Shown in pieces: positions 47,401 to 55,719 of a DNA stretch of 64,000 nt. The DNA is taken from NCBI RefSeq assembly GCF_963576615.1, contig NC_088717.1, forward strand, positions 14,576,108 to 14,640,107, written 5' to 3'. Numbering within the stretch: the first letter of the stretch is position 1; every line of letters starts with the position of its first letter. Below the pieces are notes generated by a model. The model worked only from the letters and a program-made list of their open reading frames with translations, was not told where the DNA came from and ran no database searches. The position numbers and the translations under genes are program-made. Source of the DNA: Watersipora subatra (taxonomy: Eukaryota > Bryozoa > Gymnolaemata > Cheilostomatida > Watersiporidae).

Positions 47401-50400
47401 CTTTAATTATTAAGTCCAACTTTCACATTTTCATTCATTTCAGACTTTTTGTTCTTACATCACCTTCACTTCCTCATGACAAAAACTAACTAGACAACTT
47501 AGTTAATATACTGTAAATGTAATTTGAATACTATTGAACAAAAATATGCTAAGGGTTTCAACAAGATCCTCCTCGTGTTCTTTAATAAGTAAAATAATGA
47601 ACATTTGTCAGCAAGCAAAAACAACACCAAGTAAGTCAGGTGTAAGTGAAAAAACAGAGCAACACAACTTCGTAACAAAATTCATATTCTAATAAAGGTC
47701 CATTCGCAACTCTATAATGATTTGTACAGACTTACAAAACTGCCAGTTTTAGGATTCTGCAAACGCCACATGTCGGAAATAATGTTGGAAATAGATTAAT
47801 TCCATCTGTAGGTTTAGACGATCTAATGCTGAGTGGAACCAAATTTAACAAAAGACCAAAACACTAGTTACCTACATATCTTGCACAACGTTTACATGTG
47901 GAATGTCAAATGTTACGAAAACAATTCATATAGAGAAACCTGTGTCAATATATTTAAAATACATGTGATGACATAAAGATAGATAATATTGCAGTCCGAC
48001 CTTGATCTAAAATCATCTTAACATACAATTTTTACGATGCAGAATGTAAAACCTAAACAAATCTTTGAGGTGACATTCTAAGTAATTTCAAACATACGGC
48101 ATACAAAGTTTTGAAAATCAGTATATACATGTAGGTACGTATGCAGTATATACATGTAGGTACGTATGCAGTATATACATGTAGGTACGTATGCAGTATA
48201 TACATGTAGGTACGTATGCAGTATATACATGTAGGTACGTATGCAGTATATACATGTAGGTACGTATGCAGTATATACATGTAGGTACGTATGCAGTATA
48301 TACATGTAGGTACGTATGCAGTTGACTTTTACATATTTGGTTCTAGAATGCTCCGCTAAAAAGGGCTTTATACCTTCCATAATAGTTTTGCAATCATGCA
48401 TACCAAGGAGAGTACTGCGAGTGGTAGTAGCGGTGAAGAAGGAAGAACATGCTTACCATAGAATTAAAATACTGTGATAAATATCAAATACAAAAATATA
48501 TAAACAAGTTATGCTAAGTTCACGTAATCTAGGTTTGACTAACTCTATCTCTACTGTTTCCTGTAAGGCTAAAATTATACCTTCGTTATCCTGTCATTAA
48601 CATAATGAAAAAGCGACAACAAAAATCTCTTGCTATTTGATATTACTCTATAAGTTTAGTTGTTTACAGAATATTACAATTACATTTGGGTTTTTCATAT
48701 GCCTTTATATAATAGACTACTATTATTTTATATGTTACATATAACTACTTGAAATATCACCAAGTTTTTAAACTATGAAATGAAATCAACAAACTTTTAC
48801 TCAAAAGTTATGGTTTTGGAGCATGAAGAAAATGTCATAACAGTTGAACTTCCTAATGTACAGGTTTGACCTACTATGAATGTACGTATATAGTTATCAT
48901 GCTTGCTTATTGATTTCAAAGTCACTGAACTGACAAGTACAATAACTCAAATGACTAAAACAACTCAAGTGACTAACACTACAACTCAAGTGACTAACAC
49001 AACAACTCACATGACTAACACTACCACTCAAATGACTAACACTACAACTCAAATGACTAAAACATCTCAAATGACTAACACAACAACTCAAATGACTAAC
49101 GCTACAACTCAAATGACTAACAATACAACTCAAACGACTAACACTACCACTCAAGTGACTAACACTACAACTCAAATGACTAACACTACAACTCAAATGA
49201 CTAACACTACTATTCAAATGACTAAAACATCTCAAATGACTAACACAACAACTCAAATGACTAACGCTACAACTCAAATGACTAACAATACAATTCAAAT
49301 GACTAACATTATGACTCAAGTGACTAATACTACAACTCAAGTTACTAACACTACAACTCAAATGACTAACACTACAACTCAAATGACTAACAATACAACT
49401 GAAATGACTAACACTACAACTCAAGTGACTAATACTACAACTCAAGTGACTAACACTACAACTCAAATGACTAACACTACCATCTTTGCACCACTAGTAT
49501 AATTGATTTGTTCAGTTTTAATATCAGTGGTTTCTACTAGAATAATTTATCCCATGCAGAAAAAACAGTTAGTTGCCTATATTAGCAATGTTCTTTTCAA
49601 TAGTGTAGTCATAGACATATTAACTATACTAGACTGGGCAATGCAAGGCCACAGTGTCCTACTAATAGTTAATAGGTGTCCTACTAATGTCCTGTTAATA
49701 GTTAATAGGTCTATGAGTGTAGTAGCCGAGTATCACTAGCAAATTAACAAGACTAGTAAACTTGGGTCACATTGGTTGCTATTCACACAAAAAATGATAG
49801 GTAACTGAAACCTCTGAGTGGACATTGGTATGAAAGACTCATGATACAAAGGGCGATGTTCGCTTAGCTAAACTTTACTTTAGCTTTACCATTGTGGCAA
49901 GTGAGTCACGCCTTGGCAAATGAAACCTGTAAGACTTACCCGTAAATATGGAACCTCTAGGACTTACCTGTAAATGGGTAACCTGTAGGACTTACCTGTA
50001 AATGGGTAGCCTGTAGGACTTACCTGTGAAAATTAAGCTGAAGCAGACAAGCCAAACCCGCAGTGAGCTGCAAGGCTAGATATGTCCATGCTTGGCTTAT
50101 ATGTACTTCTCCACTGGCCAGTGGACGAGACTTCGTCCTTGCCACCTGTAACAAAATAATTCTATGAAATTACAGTGTATTCTAGTCCAAAATTATCAGT
50201 TAGTAAAAATATGGAGATACAAAAAGTCAATCAGGAAATAGAAGCTTTCCGAGTCACTTAGAAAAGCATCTGACTAGTTATCATAAAGGTGTAACTAGTT
50301 GATATACATTTGTGTACATAACAGTTTTATATTAGAGAGCCAGCCCTTTTAAGCCTGGGCCTCTAATAATATAAGGAGTTGTTTTCCCATCAAATTCTTT

Positions 50401-53400
50401 GCCTGAGAAAACAACACCTCATAGCTTCGCTATGCATTCGCCTACTTACAGTTTAAGTAGTAATCTTGTTTGTTTTGTGCTTGAGACCTTCTCAGTATAA
50501 TTCTGAAGGTGCAAGTTCATTAAACTACTAGTTCATAAGATATCACCGAACTACTGAGGGTATTTCAAACAGACCTAAAAATGAAAAATGGCCGCTAACA
50601 GGGGATTAGTTTTTATTAACACGCTAGTTGAAATCTTTGATGATGAAAGCTGAGAGCCAGACTCAAATAGTGATCCAGGTAGGTGGTTGTAGTTCCAACA
50701 TTCACACTAGGTTAGAGCCTACTGCTGTTGCTACTGTACACTGAGAAAATCATTGTACAGTGCACCCTCAGGATACGATTTCGATCCGTTCCAGGGTTGG
50801 CATCGTATGGTGAAAAAATCGTATGTAGGAGTATAGAAACCATAGTAATTATATAATGTAACCACCCCTAATAAAAGTCTTTAAAATGTTATAAGTGCTG
50901 TACATATTCAAACCTACGGGTAGTAACAAAATAGTATGTTAACCTTAGTAACTATAGCTACCAATAGTAATTTTATTGTATTTAATGGTTGTGATCTGCA
51001 ATAAAATGTAACATTATAATGCAGGGAGTTCTTACCTTCGAGACAAACCTATGTATAATATAAACTTTGAATTCACCCTAAATAAGTTTAGCTTACTAAA
51101 CACACACGCTTAAAGCCAAGTTTTAGCATTTTTTTTAAATATTTTAGTGAATTTCAACTGTTTATCACTAAAATTTTATTGTTCATCAGTTTCTGTTTTC
51201 GTTTCAACTACAACTTTCAGCAGACGTGTGTAAAACCTTTTTCAACGTAATTCGACAAGACAACCCAAACGATGCTGTTTTTGTGGTGAAGTGGATTTTT
51301 GTTAGCAGGTTAAGAGAAGTTGTCTGACCACTGATTTCTTTGAAGAAATCACAACTCCAACTTTGCTACTGGTTTAAAAACAAAATAGTGAGAATTGCTG
51401 AATGAGAATTGCTGAACTTAGAGAAAGCGGTCAATGTGTCTTTTCCAAGCATTGTGAAAATGTTTTCGATGAATAGCATTTGGGCGTCTTTTTTATTTTG
51501 CATACGTAATAAGCACACCGACTGCCAAATTTGTACTCGAGTGAAAATTTTGTCGAATTCGTATGGTGAAATAAGATTTGTATGGTGAGGTGAAAAAAAT
51601 CATCATGTTCCACTTCGTAAGGTGTAAAAATAGTATATCAGGGTAATCGTACACTGAGGGCGCACTGTGTATGTATATATATATATGTACAAGTGTATAC
51701 AGTAGACGCTCCTACAATGTAAATAATCCGTTTCAGGAACGTTGAAGTTATATGGAATTTATGTAAGAAGAACAGTAAAACACATGTAAATTGCCTAATC
51801 TGTTCCAAGATCTTTTCAAACTCAACCCTTTGGCTATGCAAAAAGGGAAAACTTGGCTTACCTCTTCTAATTTGTGGGCTGTACCCTTACTGTACCATTA
51901 CCATGTTACTGCAACATTATTGGTTTATTGGTTTGCAACTTTTCTCCTTTTTCTGATCAATCTTACAGGTTTTATAGGCTATGGTTGCGGTAATTTTTAC
52001 AGTAATCAAGTTGATGGGGAGCAAACATCTTCGACGTTCATTAATGATGATTTGCTTAATTTTTTCTAAACAGCAAAGTCTATTCTGCAAAGTAAAATTA
52101 ATAACAAATATTTTATACCTCTACAATAAGGTAAAACAACAAAATATTTTTACTATAAAGAGTGGTTCTACCTGTTCGTCATCTATTTGTACCCATTGCT
52201 CAAGGCTAGGATAAAAGAGAACTTTTGACGATACTCCAACTCGTCACATTTACATGTAGATTGGTAAACCGACGCTGTAGCACCTACACCAATCGATCGC
52301 CTCTGTATTTATGAACAATTGCGCAGCAGCTGTTCTCTGTTTTGTTGACACATTTGACGACCTATCACGACGGACTAGGATGCTGCGAAAGTTGTATACA
52401 GTCATACTTCAACTTACGAGCTTAATGCGTTCCGGGACTGCGCTGGTATGCCGATTTACTCGCATGTTGGTGCAATTTATTTATATATAGAACAATTAAA
52501 TATATATTGATTGGTTTTCATACTCTGAGAAACAAACAAAAACACTTAAAACAAGATACTGTGACAAAAAAAACATGTTGGTAATTGTCCTAACTTACCA
52601 CATGCTTTCAAAAAGCAACAAATAAAAAATAATCCAAGAAAATGTGGTTAATTAAAATGTAAAATTAAATACATACATGTACAATCCTTTGTTTTGTCGT
52701 GACGTCATTTTATCGTTGTCGGCCATCTTTATAGACAATTTTATCGTTAAAAACACGAAGCTTTTGCAATGGTAATTTGAAAACGATGTTTTTGTTTGCT
52801 ATTTTTTATTATAGTATCAAAACAACATCTGAAAGTACTAGTAAATAAAAGAAAAACGATCGTCTTCTACCAATATGGCGGCTTTTTCGTGAATGAGCGC
52901 ATGTACAAACGACTTGATGGCTTAAAAAAACGATGGATAGCAGCTAACGCCAGTATTTGCCAAAGAAGGAGAGAAAGGTTATCCTTCATTACAACATTTG
53001 ACTTTGATAAATTTGGATTCTGATGCACAGACTTGAATGCAAACTTTTATTTTTAAACTTAACGTAATTAAAATTTTTTGGCGTTCATAGTTTTAAATTT
53101 CTTCTCATGGCTTATCTAATTTTTCCTTTGTTTCACTCTCACAATCAGCCGGTCGTTTTAAGAGAAACCTATCTAAGGACGTTTGCCTTTGTCGCCCTTT
53201 CAACATGTTGCGAAAAGGACGAACACAGATGTCGTCAAGGGCGAATGCACTACCACTAGCCAACTTGTCTAAATGTCTATGTTTATAGTCTTGATAGATA
53301 GTACCGGCCTTTACACATAGTATCGTTTCAGTGATGCTGTTGCCGGCTAATTGTTTGTCTTTTATCCAAAGCATGAGCAGTCTCTCCATCTCGACGTAAA

Positions 53401-55719
53401 GACCGCTATGCCGTTTGGAAACTATGGTTACTCCTTTTGCAGGCTTAATGCCCTTAATATTATCCTTCTGTTTGATAATTGTGAATATTGTGGATGTATT
53501 TCTGTCATATTGGCGAGCCATCTCAATCACACGTACACCTTTCTCATATTTTTTCAATAATTTCACGTTTAATTTCAATTCTTATCATTCGATCATTCGC
53601 TTATTCTTTGCATTATCCATTATTGTACCGGTTAACTTTCAGTCTATGCACAGTTCTTTTAATTCACATAATTCTACACTGAAAACGCGCACAAAAAACA
53701 CGATGCAAAAGTATAACCTGAGCAGTTAAAAAATACAGAGTGATGCTGTTCTCATGAAGACACATCCGACATACTTGGCCACTGACTCACGTGCTCGTAT
53801 CTCAAACATGGTTCGTATATTAGTGCTAAAACTTGCTCAAGAGCTGGCTCGTATCTCAAGTTTCTCGTATGTTGGGGCACTCGTAAGTTGAAGTATGACA
53901 GTATATAATAGGTATAGCTTTATACGAGCATCATTTTTCTCTCGCAAGTGTGATAAGATTGAGTAACATTCCAATCGAATTTGAGAACTTGCCTGACTTT
54001 AAACATTACGTTATATGGAATTTTTTACGTAGTAGGAAGCAGAAACTTCACCAAAATTCTTTGTTACTGAAATTTAGTGATAGAAACGTCCACTGTATAC
54101 ATATAGCTGTAGTGTGCACTTACTAAGGCTACCTGAATTATTTAAGTATTTTTGATCAATAATATATTTTTGATCATAGTTATTACACATGACCATATCT
54201 CACAGCACATTGGACTACCAGGGTACCAGTAAATATAATTATACACAAGATTTAAAGAGGCCACCACCTGTTTTTGGAATAAAAAATATCCTCCAAAACA
54301 GAAACAGTGTAAGTAAACTGAGTGGAACAACCAAGGCAGTGAGTGTATCAAAATACCTGAGAGTCAAAATCTCTATCCCACATATCATTAATGGTGCAGC
54401 CAGCACCTCGCATTATAATAGCTCCACAACCAAATAAGGAGAGGAGATAGAGATCTGGTAGGCAGCCAGGGGCAGCGGCAAGTGATATACTCCATGTGCA
54501 AGGAAGGTAGAGCAGCCAGGTGCCTACAGCAATATTAATATATAAGATACAACCATGGAAACCTTACTCCTCGAAACCTCGCTTACAAACTCCAGGTGTG
54601 AATAATTATGTATTCTTATCAGAAAACTAATAAACACTACGAAGCCATCCTAAAATATTTTGCGTGTAACAGCTTAAAATAGTGACTATTACTATTGTAG
54701 TAAAAGTATTATTATCATTATGATTATTAAAATATAATATGTACTCTTCACTATAATAAAAATCATGTCTGTTCGTCTGTACGGAGCAATGCTCAGAGTG
54801 TTAGGAAAAACACTTTCAACAAGATTCGAACTCATGACTTTCAGCTTAATAGACCAATACTGTAACACCTGCGCCAATCAACCATCTTGCTGTTTTTTTG
54901 GAATAATTGTACACCTAGTTATTACACTAGACAATCTCTTACGATGCGCCAGAGTGCCAGAATAGGTACCATTAAAATTATTATAATGGTGGTAATTGCA
55001 TGTGCCAATGTCACAGCATTGCATGAAAAGAAAAAACTGTTGGAACTGCACAGAAACATAATAGGTGTCCATGGCATTTGTATCATTTAAACTAGTTGAG
55101 GGGTTCACAGTTAGAAGTTACACATTTATCTTCAATTTAAGGCTGAATAAACACGTGTACAACAGTAAGTTTAGGTACAATATAGCAAAACTACAACAAA
55201 TTATGCATACTTGGTTTTTGCAAATTAGTCAAAAAATATTAAAGTAAATTTTAAAACTATCAATACATTGAATAACTGCTTTGATTAGAAACTTGTTCTG
55301 ACTAAGGCATAGTATTATTTCACCTCCAAGGTAAAATATAATTGAGTTCTTTTTACAAAGTCAAATCTTATGAAATCATTAAAAATAGCCTGACTTGGAC
55401 AGCGTTAAGCAGTGAAATGTACATCCACAAGCCTACCTATCGGCCGATCAAGTCGACTCAGCTGTAAGTATGGCTTTAGTGAAGGTGGAGACTTGTCTAT
55501 AAGGCTCTTTGCAGAAATGCTGGCCCTGTTGCCTAATGAAAGTTCTCGCACTTGAGTGTAGCTCCACAAGGTGAAGGATAAAGCAGGACAGGTACTTCTT
55601 AAAATTGCGACATTTGTCGATACAAGAGAGGGAGTGTTTAAAGAGAAGCAGGGTAGGCATGTGGTGCATACCACTTGCTTCTGCAGCAATTTAAATCCCA
55701 ACCTCCTGAATCCTGACAT
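35349..55719 (-). CDS. COQ2: 4-hydroxybenzoate polyprenyltransferase with mutually exclusive exons
   Basis: UbiA-type integral membrane enzyme of the mitochondrial inner membrane that joins the polyprenyl tail to the quinone ring precursor. Coding exons: 55719-55437, 54523-54357, 50145-50024, 46813-46728, then either 45717-45584 (form a) or 42638-42505 (form e), 37037-36849 and 35465-35349. Each form is 1098 nt, 365 residues plus TGA; human COQ2 is 371-421. The N-terminus ([15 protein letters not shown]) is basic and suits a mitochondrial presequence. The first aspartate motif is NDMWDRDFD (140-148) and the second is DTIYAHQDKEDD (258-269). The ATG follows an in-frame TAG. The gene spans 20 kb and its introns are full of satellites and transposons. 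It ends 0.8 kb upstream of the secreted-protein gene on the same strand. Confidence 0.97.
35722..35850. mobile_element. Short MITE with AATGATATACAGCCCCC ends
   Basis: Left TATATCAATGATATACAGCC and right GGGGGCTGTATATCATTGGT are inverted repeats about 120 bp apart, flanked by TATA-like sequence. It lies in COQ2 intron 6. Confidence 0.75.
35967..36016. repeat. Poly-C / poly-pyrimidine tract
   Basis: Two long cytosine runs (about 11 and 17) lie inside CCTCCC-type sequence. The minus strand is the sense strand of COQ2, so the intronic RNA carries G-runs that could form a quadruplex. Confidence 0.9.
36694..36765. repeat. 36-bp tandem duplication
   Basis: Two copies of GACC(T/A)TAGGAGG(C/T)GTGACT then GACTGCAATATTCAT, in COQ2 intron 6 about 85 bp past exon 6. 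Confidence 0.9.
36849..37037 (-). CDS. COQ2: COQ2 exon 6
   Basis: Acceptor GCTATTACTCAG. Encodes [20 protein letters not shown] to [13 protein letters not shown], completing the second Asp-rich motif. It is phase 0 at both ends, with donor GTAACT. Confidence 0.97.
37100..37255. repeat. AT-rich TATATA low-complexity stretch
   Basis: Runs of ATATATAA / TATATAAT with internal duplication (AATATATAAATATATATTAT occurs twice) in the intron between COQ2 exon 5e and exon 6. Confidence 0.85.
39948..40034. repeat. 11-bp tandem repeat, 8 copies
   Basis: ATATTACAGCT repeated with occasional ATATTACATCT variants. Confidence 0.92.
41540..41850. mobile_element. MITE with CCTGGTTTCCATAT ends
   Basis: Left AAAACCTGGTTTCCATAT and right ATATGGAAACCAGGCTTT are inverted repeats about 310 bp apart. 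The interior is richer in GC than its surroundings (GCCGCAAGCACCGGCGACAG, AAGGCGCTGTACAGG). Overlapping 60-115-aa open frames inside are not gene-like. Confidence 0.8.
42048..42180. repeat. Minisatellite based on GACATAGAAACATCCTAGAG
   Basis: Four to five imperfect units of about 28-33 bp containing GACAT(A/G)GAAACATCCTAGAG, some 325 bp past exon 5e in the transcribed direction. Confidence 0.85.
42505..42638 (-). CDS. COQ2: COQ2 exon 5e (rhodoquinone-type alternative exon)
   Basis: Acceptor GGTCTTTGTTTAG, donor CAG/GTAAAC, 134 nt, the same phases as exon 5a. Encodes [20 protein letters not shown] then [19 protein letters not shown] and TIYSHQ. It is identical to 5a at 23 of 44 full codons. 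Phe223 becomes Leu (TLNYG) and Ala262 becomes Ser (YSHQ). The exon has no stop and sound splice sites, so it does not look like a decayed copy. Confidence 0.95.
42670..43155 (+). other. 161-aa open frame opposite COQ2, doubtful
   Basis: The longest non-repetitive single open frame in the window (begins [17 protein letters not shown]; middle [20 protein letters not shown]). It lies antisense in the intron upstream of exon 5e. No domain, splice context or promoter is recognised and base composition is only slightly richer in GC than its flanks. It may be chance or repeat-derived. Confidence 0.2.
43300..43601 (-). mobile_element. Fragment of the CAGTGCACCCTCA transposon family
   Basis: Read on the minus strand, GAATCGTATGG-type sequence at 43487-43601 (AATCGTATGGTG equivalent, GGTTGGCATCGTATGGTGAA) and AATGGTTATGATCAGCAATA near 43350 match the left part of the element at 50758. 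A CAGTAGACGCTCC end adjoins at about 43304. Confidence 0.6.
43690..44017 (-). repeat. tRNA-derived SINE-like unit
   Basis: The reverse complement contains GTAGCTTAATTGGTAAGGAA (A-box-like) and GGTTCCAGGATTAAATCC (B-box-like) in a tRNA-sized block at about 43716-43784. The flank GGCAATGTGCCAGGCTAATG recurs near 59030-59290, and GCCGGGCTTTC introduces the adjoining repeat. Confidence 0.55.
44018..44790 (+). repeat. Interspersed repeat, copy 2 (homologous to 22527-23290)
   Basis: TGAATGACCGGCGTTGTCCG then AGTAATAAAAGTCTTTG, CAACTTTCAAACTTCGTATC, GAGGCTATTCCTACTCGAGA and a TTTATATATAGATATAT end follow the same order as the USP46-intron copy. The internal piece near 44165-44290 is itself duplicated. 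It lies in the intron between exons 5a and 5e. Confidence 0.75.
44895..45256. repeat. 15-bp minisatellite, about 24 copies
   Basis: The unit GTCAGAGGTAGCGCT, with ACAGAGGCAATGCT variants, lies in the COQ2 intron between exons 5a and 5e. Because 15 is a multiple of three, both strands show long open frames (Ser-Asp-Ala or Ala-Leu-Pro-Leu-Thr repeats) that are artefacts of the array. Confidence 0.95.
45584..45717 (-). CDS. COQ2: COQ2 exon 5a (ubiquinone-type)
   Basis: Acceptor TTTTTATGATTATAG, donor CAG/GTACTT, 134 nt. Encodes [17 protein letters not shown], then [20 protein letters not shown] and Q. It is close to the ordinary animal COQ2 sequence ([12 protein letters not shown]...YDTIYAHQ) and keeps Phe223 and Ala262. 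Confidence 0.96.
45718..46727. other. COQ2 intron 4
   Basis: One kilobase of AT-rich sequence between exon 4 and exon 5a. Nothing else is recognised. The open frame at 45560-45898 is exon 5a read through its acceptor. Confidence 0.7.
46728..46813 (-). CDS. COQ2: COQ2 exon 4
   Basis: Acceptor TTTTCTTTTGTAG. Encodes [20 protein letters not shown] then VTYWPQIAL, and ends in phase 1 at G/GTTTGT. It matches YPLMKRISYWPQLALG of the family. Confidence 0.96.
48121..48320. repeat. Perfect 25-bp tandem repeat, exactly 8 copies
   Basis: GTATATACATGTAGGTACGT plus ATGCA is repeated eight times without a single substitution (200 bp). It encodes open Tyr/Cys/Ile/Thr-rich frames on the minus strand that are not genes. 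Confidence 0.98.
48936..49485. repeat. 21-bp minisatellite, about 26 copies
   Basis: The unit ACTCAAATGACTAACACTAC plus A is seven codons long, so a 199-aa Thr/Gln/Met/Asn frame on the plus strand and a 189-aa Ser/His/Leu/Cys frame on the minus strand both stay open. It lies inside COQ2 intron 3. Confidence 0.95.
49606..49724. mobile_element. Small palindromic MITE
   Basis: AGTCATAGACATATTAACTA on the left and GTTAATAGGTCTATGAGTGT on the right, with an internal duplication of GTCCTACTAATAGTTAATAG. It is related to 23824-23906. Confidence 0.7.
49922..50026. repeat. 28-bp tandem repeat, 4 copies, spanning the COQ2 exon 3 donor
   Basis: On the minus strand CAGGTAAGTCCTACAGGCTA plus CCCATTTA repeats. 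The first copy contains the real donor AG/GTAAGT. The next three reproduce GTAAGTCCTA or GTAAGTCTTA at 28-bp steps. Confidence 0.92.
50024..50145 (-). CDS. COQ2: COQ2 exon 3
   Basis: Acceptor ATTTTGTTACAG. Encodes [20 protein letters not shown] then [20 protein letters not shown]. The donor AG/GTAAGT is the first of four 28-bp tandem copies. Confidence 0.95.
50758..51667. mobile_element. MITE with CAGTGCACCCTCAG ends
   Basis: Left CAGTGCACCCTCAGGATACG and minus-strand right CAGTGCGCCCTCAGTGTACG are inverted repeats 910 bp apart. Subterminal ATCGTATGGTG motifs recur at both ends. There is no transposase. It lies in COQ2 intron 2. Confidence 0.82.
52399..53901 (-). mobile_element. Pogo/Tigger-like DNA transposon, internally deleted
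   Basis: Left CAGTCATACTTCAACTTACG and minus-strand right CTGTCATACTTCAACTTACG differ at one base and are flanked by TA on both sides, the target-site duplication of Tc1/mariner/pogo elements. The element is 1503 bp and contains a shortened transposase frame. Confidence 0.85.
53105..53578 (-). pseudogene. Tigger-like transposase missing its catalytic domain
   Basis: A 157-aa frame. Residues 1-50 ([39 protein letters not shown]) form a psq-like helix-turn-helix, and residues about 60-100 ([19 protein letters not shown]) are the start of a CENP-B-type HTH. After about residue 105 the frame jumps to a C-terminal tail ending [13 protein letters not shown], typical of Tigger proteins. The DDE catalytic core is absent. 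The product could at most bind DNA. Confidence 0.75.
54357..54523 (-). CDS. COQ2: COQ2 exon 2 (first Asp-rich motif)
   Basis: Acceptor TTGCTGTAG. Encodes [19 protein letters not shown], then [19 protein letters not shown], and ends in phase 0 at GTATTT. Confidence 0.96.
54760..54890 (-). repeat. SINE-like fragment
   Basis: The reverse complement carries GTCATGAGTTCGAATCTTGT (B-box-like) and ATTGGTCTATTAAGCTGAAA. It lies in COQ2 intron 1. Confidence 0.5.
55437..55719 (-). CDS. COQ2: COQ2 exon 1
   Basis: Residues 1-94 plus one base: the presequence and then [16 protein letters not shown], matching the family's QPYLRLMRLDKPIG. Donor G/GTAGGC. CTTTAGTTACAG nine bases before the ATG could be an acceptor for a 5' noncoding exon. 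Confidence 0.93.

Larger units (their letters stand above)
46814..50023. other. COQ2 intron 3
   Basis: Contains the perfect 25-bp array (48121-48320), the 21-bp array (48936-49485), a small palindromic MITE (49606-49724) and the repeated donor (49922-50026). The stretch 46900-48120 shows nothing recognised. Confidence 0.7.
51700..54095. mobile_element. CAGTAGACGCTCC-family element split by a pogo-like insertion
   Basis: Left CAGTAGACGCTCCTACAATG and minus-strand right CAGTGGACGTTTCTATC are imperfect inverted repeats. Removing the 1.5-kb insertion at 52399-53901 leaves an element of about 0.9 kb, the size of the copy at 1440-2311. It lies in COQ2 intron 2. Confidence 0.7.

Noticed and set aside
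48053-48401. 75- and 107-aa frames with repeated Tyr-Cys-Ile-Arg-Thr
   Set aside because: They are a read-through of the perfect 25-bp array. The unit is not a multiple of three, so the frames simply cycle.
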